64,000 nt of DNA from Acidimicrobiia bacterium. Lineage in GTDB: Bacteria > Actinomycetota > Acidimicrobiia > Acidimicrobiales > Aldehydirespiratoraceae. The notes beneath the pieces were generated by a model, which was given only the letters and a program-made list of their open reading frames with translations, had not been told where the DNA came from and made no database searches. Shown here one piece after another: positions 60,401-64,000 of the stretch (the first letter of the stretch is position 1; each line of letters starts with the position of its first letter). The translations under genes were made by a program, and so were the position numbers. Location: NCBI GenBank assembly GCA_022820805.1, contig JAJEEV010000024.1:1-64000 (forward strand). Direction: 5' to 3'.

Positions 60401-60838
60401 ACCGAGGACACGGCGGTGGTGCTGGGCCGGGGCGTACGGCTCCTGCTGGGACTCCGGTCGATCAGCGAGCCCAACGACGAGGGCATACGCATCGTCGGCT
60501 TCAGGGTCAACGGCCAGCCCCGCGACATCGACACCCTGGACCGCACGGTGGCATCGGACCGGCCCGAGCACGCCCGGGCGGACCCCACCGAGCCCGGCCA
60601 TGTGGCTGCCCCGTTCAGGGGTGCGGTCAACGTGTCGGTAGCCGTCGGCGACCGGGTCGAGGCCGGCGACACCGTGGCGGTGATCGAGGCCATGAAGATG
60701 GAGTCGTCCATCTCGGCGCCGGTCGCGGGAACGGTCGAGTCGGTCGCGGCCGCGCCCGGCGGGCTGCTCGAGCCCGGCGACCTGATCCTCGAGATCCGCC
60801 CCGCAGGCCGCTCAGCCAGCCCCGAGACCGAGCGCTAG
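57428..60838 (+). CDS. pyc: pyruvate carboxylase
   Basis: The 1136-residue single-chain enzyme has biotin carboxylase (residues about 1-450: [47 protein letters not shown]), a carboxyltransferase barrel (about 530-800: [56 protein letters not shown]), an allosteric/PYC-OADA region, and the biotinyl domain with K1090 in EAMKMES. It makes oxaloacetate from pyruvate and bicarbonate and refills the TCA cycle. It is a little short of the roughly 1150 usual but shows no missing motif. ATG 57428 follows GGGGAGG. Confidence 0.96.
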   Translation: [1136 protein letters not shown]

Positions 60839-60853
60839 AACCGCTCGGCCGGC

Positions 60854-61513
60854 TCAGCCGGGCTCGTCGCCGCGCCCCGGCACGAGTTCCGAGACCGGGC
60901 GCTCGGCCCGGTCGTCGGGCAGGGGCGCGATCCACTGGGCGATCAGGTCCGGAGCGCGGACCCTCCACTCCTCCTCGGTCATCGCGAAGCGGTGGTGGTC
61001 CTCCCACACCCCGTTGATCTCGACGTAGCGCTCGGCCAGGCCCTCGTAGCGGAGGTCGAGCTTCTCCACCACCCTCAGGCTGGCCGAGTTGCGGGGCACG
61101 ATGGCCACCTGCATCCGGTGCAGCCTCAGCTCCTCGAACGCGAAGCGGGCCGCCACGACGAGCGCCTCGGGGGTGTAGCCGTTGCCGGCCACCGCCTCGT
61201 CGATCCAGTAGCCCACATAGCACGACTGGAAGGGACCGCGCTGGATCGAGGACAGGTTCATCTCACCCCGGAAACAGCCGTTGACGAACACGCCGAAGCC
61301 GTAGCCGGTGCCGTGCTGGCGCTCGCGCCTGCGGGCCGAGCAGCGGTCGGCGAAGGCCCGAGGATCCTCGGCGGAGTCGGGTCGCCCCGCCACGGCCTGG
61401 GGCTCCCAGGCCTTGAGCCGGGCGCGGTTGCGCCGGCGGACCTCACGCCACTCACCGAAGTCGTTGCGCATCAGGGGCCGCAGCAGCACTCGCCGCCCGA
61501 GCAAGGTGCTCAC
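60854..61513 (-). CDS. GNAT N-acetyltransferase (RimJ/RimL type)
   Basis: The 219-residue protein has RRVLLRPLMRNDFGEWREVRRRN at the start, CYVGYWIDEAVAGNGYTPEALVVAARFAFEELRLHRMQVAIVPRNSASLRVVEKLDLRYEGLAERYVEINGVWEDHHRFAMT, the acetyl-CoA-binding and C-terminal segments of the RimJ branch (Q/R-x-x-G-x-G/A loop as AVAGNGY). It probably acetylates a ribosomal or other N-terminus. GTG 61513 starts it. It converges on pyruvate carboxylase with 15 bases between. Confidence 0.9.
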   Translation of the reverse strand: MSTLLGRRVLLRPLMRNDFGEWREVRRRNRARLKAWEPQAVAGRPDSAEDPRAFADRCSARRRERQHGTGYGFGVFVNGCFRGEMNLSSIQRGPFQSCYVGYWIDEAVAGNGYTPEALVVAARFAFEELRLHRMQVAIVPRNSASLRVVEKLDLRYEGLAERYVEINGVWEDHHRFAMTEEEWRVRAPDLIAQWIAPLPDDRAERPVSELVPGRGDEPG

Positions 61514-61591
61514 GGCCGCGCACTCTAGTCCCCGAGGCCGAGCGGGTCGGCACCGGCTAGCACCGGTACCCGCCCAGCGCGCCGCCGGTGG

Positions 61592-62509
61592 TCAGGTTTG
61601 GAGCAACGACAGGGCCAGGCCGTCGAGGAGGTCTGACTCCGACACCAGGCACTCGTCGAAGTCGAAGTACCGCATGATCCTCACCAGGATGCACACCCCG
61701 GCCACGATCACGTCGGCCCGCCCGGGATGCAGCCCGGGATTGTGGACCCGGTCGGCCAGTGCCTCGGTGGCCAGGGTGCGGAACACGTCCTCGGCCGCCT
61801 CCTTCGACAGCCTGAAGTGGTGGATGCGGTCTCGGTCATAGGCGGCCAGGCCCAGCTCCACCGCGGCCACCGTGGTGATCGTCCCGGCCACCCCAACCAG
61901 CCGGCAGTCCCCGCTGAGGGCACCGATGGCGCGCACCGCGTCGTCGAGGTGCAACTCGGTGACCGAGAGGCACGCGGCCAGCTCCTCGGGCTGCGGGGGG
62001 TCGTGATGGACGTACTTCTCGGTGAGGCGCACGCTGCCGATGTCGAGGGACAGCGCGTCGGTGCAGTGCGCCGTCCCCAACGACAGCTCGGTGGACCCGC
62101 CGCCGATGTCGACCACCAGGAACGGCCCGTCAGCCGTGTCCAGCTCGCTGACCGCGCCCCGGAAGGAGAGATCGGCCTCCTCGCGTCCCGACAGGACCTC
62201 GGGCGCGGCTCCGAGGATCGCCTCGGCCGGCTCGAGGAAGTCGGCCCGGTTGGCGGCGTCGCGCACCGCGGAGGTGGCGATGACCCTCACCGCGGCCGGA
62301 GCGTGGCGGTCGATGGCCTCGCGGTAGTCCCGCAGGCAGCCCAGGGTGCGCTCCACCGCGGCCGGGTCGAGCCGGCCGCTGGCGTCGACGCCCCGGCCCA
62401 GGCGGGTTATCTCCGAGCGTCTCTCGACCGCGGGGCCGCGGCCGTCGGTGACGAGGAGCCGGGTGGTGTTGGTGCCGCAGTCCACCACCGCAACCGGGGC
62501 ATCGACCAT
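61592..62509 (-). CDS. ppx: Ppx/GppA-family phosphatase (exopolyphosphatase-like)
   Basis: The 305-residue ASKHA-fold enzyme has VAVVDCGTNTTRLLV (phosphate-1), VIATSAVRDAANRADFL, LSGREEADLSFRG, DIGGGSTELSLG (phosphate-2) and VGVAGTITTVAAVELGL. It is the short actinobacterial Ppx type that hydrolyses polyphosphate or pppGpp. It follows the DUF501 gene with one base between, an order conserved in Actinobacteria as far as I know. Upstream on the same strand the toxin-antitoxin pair is coupled to both. Confidence 0.92.
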   Translation of the reverse strand: MVDAPVAVVDCGTNTTRLLVTDGRGPAVERRSEITRLGRGVDASGRLDPAAVERTLGCLRDYREAIDRHAPAAVRVIATSAVRDAANRADFLEPAEAILGAAPEVLSGREEADLSFRGAVSELDTADGPFLVVDIGGGSTELSLGTAHCTDALSLDIGSVRLTEKYVHHDPPQPEELAACLSVTELHLDDAVRAIGALSGDCRLVGVAGTITTVAAVELGLAAYDRDRIHHFRLSKEAAEDVFRTLATEALADRVHNPGLHPGRADVIVAGVCILVRIMRYFDFDECLVSESDLLDGLALSLLQT

Positions 62510-62510
62510 C

Positions 62511-63053
62511 TCACTCGCTCCGACCGTGCCCGGTCGCGATCTCGGGCCGCGCCGGTTCGAAAGCGCCGTTCGGATCGCTCACCCGCAGTGACGCATCGGC
62601 GTCCGGGCCGAGGCGCTCGGCCACCCAGCGTCCCACCGGGTCGTCGCCACCGGCCAAGTGCCAGGCATAGTGGGCGTGGAGGCACTTCACACCCCGGCGG
62701 GTGCCGCCCACGCCGGCCGAGGGCCTCGGTCCCCGATAGCCGTCCTCGATGGCGGCATCCCGCTCGACGGCGTACCGGGCGTGGGCCTCCGCCAGCTCCG
62801 CGGCCTCCACTGCCGCCTCCGCAGCCCGCACCCCGCCCTCGGACTCGAGCCGGCCGACCAGTCGCCGCAGCCGGTCGTCGACCAGCCAGTAGCGCGTCGG
62901 CATCGGGCGGCCATCATGGAGGATCGGGGCGTTGCGGATGACTACCGGGCTGCCCGATCGGTTGCGCACCACGACATCGAAGTCGCCGCTCGGCTCGCGG
63001 CCCAGAAGCTGTGCCACCTCCTCATAGTCCCCGCCCGAGGCGGCGCGACTCAT
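62511..63053 (-). CDS. DUF501 family protein
   Basis: The 180-residue protein shows DUF501 landmarks: EEVAQLLGREPSGDFDVVVRNRSGSPVVIRNAPILHDGRPMPTRYWLV, the C-terminal GVGGTRRGVKCLHAHYAWHLAGGDDPVGRWV. The conserved KCLHAHYA with Cys and His suggests a metal site, but the function is unknown; the family is nearly always next to ppx. ATG 63053 overlaps the MazF stop (TGATG); a TTG three bases earlier is the only alternative. Confidence 0.9.
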   Translation of the reverse strand: MSRAASGGDYEEVAQLLGREPSGDFDVVVRNRSGSPVVIRNAPILHDGRPMPTRYWLVDDRLRRLVGRLESEGGVRAAEAAVEAAELAEAHARYAVERDAAIEDGYRGPRPSAGVGGTRRGVKCLHAHYAWHLAGGDDPVGRWVAERLGPDADASLRVSDPNGAFEPARPEIATGHGRSE

Positions 63054-63361
63054 CAACAGCCCAGCGCGTAAGACACTGCTCGGCAGACACGCCCCATGAC
63101 ACCATCGTCGAGCTGTCCGGCGCGTTGGCGCAGCGTCGACTGCCGCACGGTGTAGAGGCCGTCGCAGTTGACTACCGACTCCCTGGCGAGGCCCGTGATC
63201 TCGGAATCGAGCGGCACCTCGACAGCGAGTCCCCGGCTGCGGGTGGTGATCTCGGCAACAGTCACCAACTCGCGAATGGCGATCACCTCCGTACGGGTGA
63301 GCACCAACACCGGGCGCCGCTTCGAAGCGACCTCAGTCCACCAGATCTCACCGCGGTTCAC
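63053..63361 (-). CDS. MazF/PemK-type endoribonuclease toxin
   Basis: The 102-residue protein starts MNRGEIWWTEV and contains KRRPVLVLTRTE, a pattern of MazF (GDIxWxxxxP...G-x-RPVLVL), with DSEITGLARESVVNCDGLYTV and the helix end. MazF cuts mRNA at short sequence sites. The classic acidic/Gly-rich loop after the first strand is shorter here. Its ATG overlaps the antitoxin stop by 4 bases and its stop overlaps the DUF501 ATG, so the toxin is translated between an antitoxin and housekeeping genes. Confidence 0.88.
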   Translation of the reverse strand: MNRGEIWWTEVASKRRPVLVLTRTEVIAIRELVTVAEITTRSRGLAVEVPLDSEITGLARESVVNCDGLYTVRQSTLRQRAGQLDDGVMGRVCRAVSYALGC

Positions 63362-63567
63362 ATACCGCTCCAGGCTTGGGCCTGCTCCCAGAAGTCGTCG
63401 GGCTGCTCGGGACAGCGCAGGTAGGCCTGCCTGTCGGATTCTTCCAGAGCCCGCCGAACCGAGGCGGCGACACCCTCTCGGGCCGCGGCGGAGATGTTCA
63501 CTTTGAGCCGTCGGGCCTGCTCGGCCAGTTCGCTGTCCAACGTGAAGGTGGTGCGTATTGTCTCCAT
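63358..63567 (-). CDS. MazE/CcdA-like antitoxin
   Basis: The 69-residue protein has a ribbon-helix-helix N-terminus (TIRTTFTLDSELAEQARRLKVNISAAAREGVAASVRRAL) and a short C-terminal tail with WEQAQAW, which in such antitoxins binds the toxin. It is nearer to the CcdA type than to MazE proper but is paired with a MazF-fold toxin. Two copies of TAATGCTAGC precede the start. It overlaps the toxin ATG by 4 bases. Confidence 0.8.
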   Translation of the reverse strand: METIRTTFTLDSELAEQARRLKVNISAAAREGVAASVRRALEESDRQAYLRCPEQPDDFWEQAQAWSGM

Positions 63568-63571
63568 GAGC

Positions 63572-63594
63572 TAATGCTAGCAGATAATGCTAGC
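63572..63594 (-). promoter_or_regulatory. direct repeats upstream of the MazEF-like operon, probable operator
   Basis: TAATGCTAGC occurs at 63572-63581 and 63585-63594, a 13-base period, with the palindrome GCTAGC in each. It lies 5 to 27 bases upstream of the antitoxin ATG, where a ribbon-helix-helix dimer pair could block transcription. Confidence 0.55.
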
Positions 63595-63617
63595 TGCAAC
63601 CGATGTGGGCAACGGGT

Positions 63618-64000
63618 CTAGGCGACCACGGCAACGATGATCACGATGACGATCAGAACGACCGCGAGCACCACCGGCACGAGGCGCTTCAGCACCGGAG
63701 ACCCGGCCACGCTCAGCAGGTCCACGGCCTCGACCTCGGCGGGGGGCTCAGGGGCCGCGGCCCCGGTCGGACCGCCGTTGCCGGACCCGCCGGACTCCTC
63801 GGAGTCGTCGGAGTCCTCCGCGCCGTCGGCCGCCTCGGCGGACTCTCCGGAGGTGACGTCGGCGGCGACCAGCGCAGCCAAGTTGTCGGCGAACTGGCCC
63901 ATCAGCTTGCGGCTGACATCGGCCAGCACGCCCCGACCGAACTGCGCGACCTTGCCGGTGATGGTGAGATCGGTGTGGACGCTCACCTGGGTGGACGACT
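63618..64000 (-). CDS. CoxG-like SRPBCC protein, C-terminal part (gene runs off the right edge)
   Basis: The visible part reads VHTDLTITGKVAQFGRGVLADVSRKLMGQFADNLAAL, the end of the SRPBCC domain in carbon-monoxide-dehydrogenase subunit G-like proteins. A Ser/Glu/Gly/Pro-rich linker and a C-terminal membrane anchor (LLSVAGSPVLKRLVPVVLAVVLIVIVIIVAVVA) follow. In CoxG homologues this tail-anchor recruits CO-dehydrogenase-family enzymes to the membrane. The start lies beyond 64000. The ATG at 63986 is internal and not the real start. Confidence 0.85.
   Translation of the reverse strand, partial: SSTQVSVHTDLTITGKVAQFGRGVLADVSRKLMGQFADNLAALVAADVTSGESAEAADGAEDSDDSEESGGSGNGGPTGAAAPEPPAEVEAVDLLSVAGSPVLKRLVPVVLAVVLIVIVIIVAVVA

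Noticed and set aside
1-64000. CRISPR arrays, rRNA genes, prophage structural genes
   Set aside because: No regularly spaced repeats, rRNA-like sequence or capsid, tail or terminase genes were seen on either strand.

Overview
The window is GC-rich DNA with frequent GTG starts, dense operons and many four-base ATGA/GTGA overlaps. The gene set is typical of a heterotrophic actinobacterium: several acyl-CoA dehydrogenases, CaiB/BaiF CoA-transferases and crotonases, a DUF501-Ppx pair and a biotin pyruvate carboxylase. The style resembles uncultured Acidimicrobiia of marine or host-associated origin, but that placement is inferred from gene content only.

Region 1 (1-6.7 kb) is a decaying mobile/defence island. 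An IS3-family element (201-1519) interrupts an Mrr_N-type restriction gene. Next come a 5'-truncated nucleotidyltransferase-HEPN gene, a frameshifted IS21 istA remnant, an intact PPOX flavoprotein gene, an intact HepT-type HEPN RNase gene and a P4-type tyrosine integrase gene. Region 2 (7.0-9.6 kb) holds an ECF sigma factor in an overlapping operon with a small acidic protein and a mechanosensitive-channel-like protein. A second channel-like gene is divergent to it and ends in a 16-bp terminator stem.

Region 3 (9.6-16.8 kb) is a possible small-molecule pathway: a mini-ORF coupled to an ATP-grasp ligase fused to a degenerate M20 domain and split by an in-frame TAG, then gamma-glutamyltransferase, an N-formylglutamate-amidohydrolase-like enzyme, a P450 and a multipass membrane protein. 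Region 4 (16.8-21.7 kb) carries a maleate-isomerase-like enzyme, an M24 hydrolase and a PhyH dioxygenase on the minus strand, and a membrane protein plus an HTTM-like/DUF393 fusion on the plus strand.

Region 5 (21.7-37.4 kb and 43.4-51.1 kb) is a catabolic block. It contains an AGPS-like flavoenzyme, three CoA-transferases, beta-hydroxyacid dehydrogenases, an APH/ACAD10-like kinase, a trimethylamine-dehydrogenase-family enzyme that keeps the FMN and Fe-S cysteines but not the substrate tyrosine, two crotonases (one at 56.6 kb), a HpcH aldolase, four acyl-CoA dehydrogenases, a double hot-dog hydratase, a sulfatase, an amidohydrolase and an SMP-30 lactonase. Thiol peroxidase and Fe-SOD sit among them. 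Between the two blocks (37.3-42.5 kb) lie three exported or membrane proteins: a membrane/molybdopterin fusion, an RCC1-like lipoprotein whose last repeat is also cut by TAG, and a YceI-cytochrome c-copper monooxygenase fusion. A ROK sugar kinase follows.

Region 6 (51-64 kb) is mostly housekeeping with toxin-antitoxin pairs: VapBC, tRNA-Leu(UAA), a PD-(D/E)XK Fe-S nuclease, an MFS exporter, pyruvate carboxylase, a GNAT, a MazEF-like pair coupled to DUF501-Ppx, and the end of a CoxG-like gene running off the right edge. Two in-frame TAG codons at positions where the family expects Glu, the redox fusion protein and the ATP-grasp cluster are the observations most worth following.
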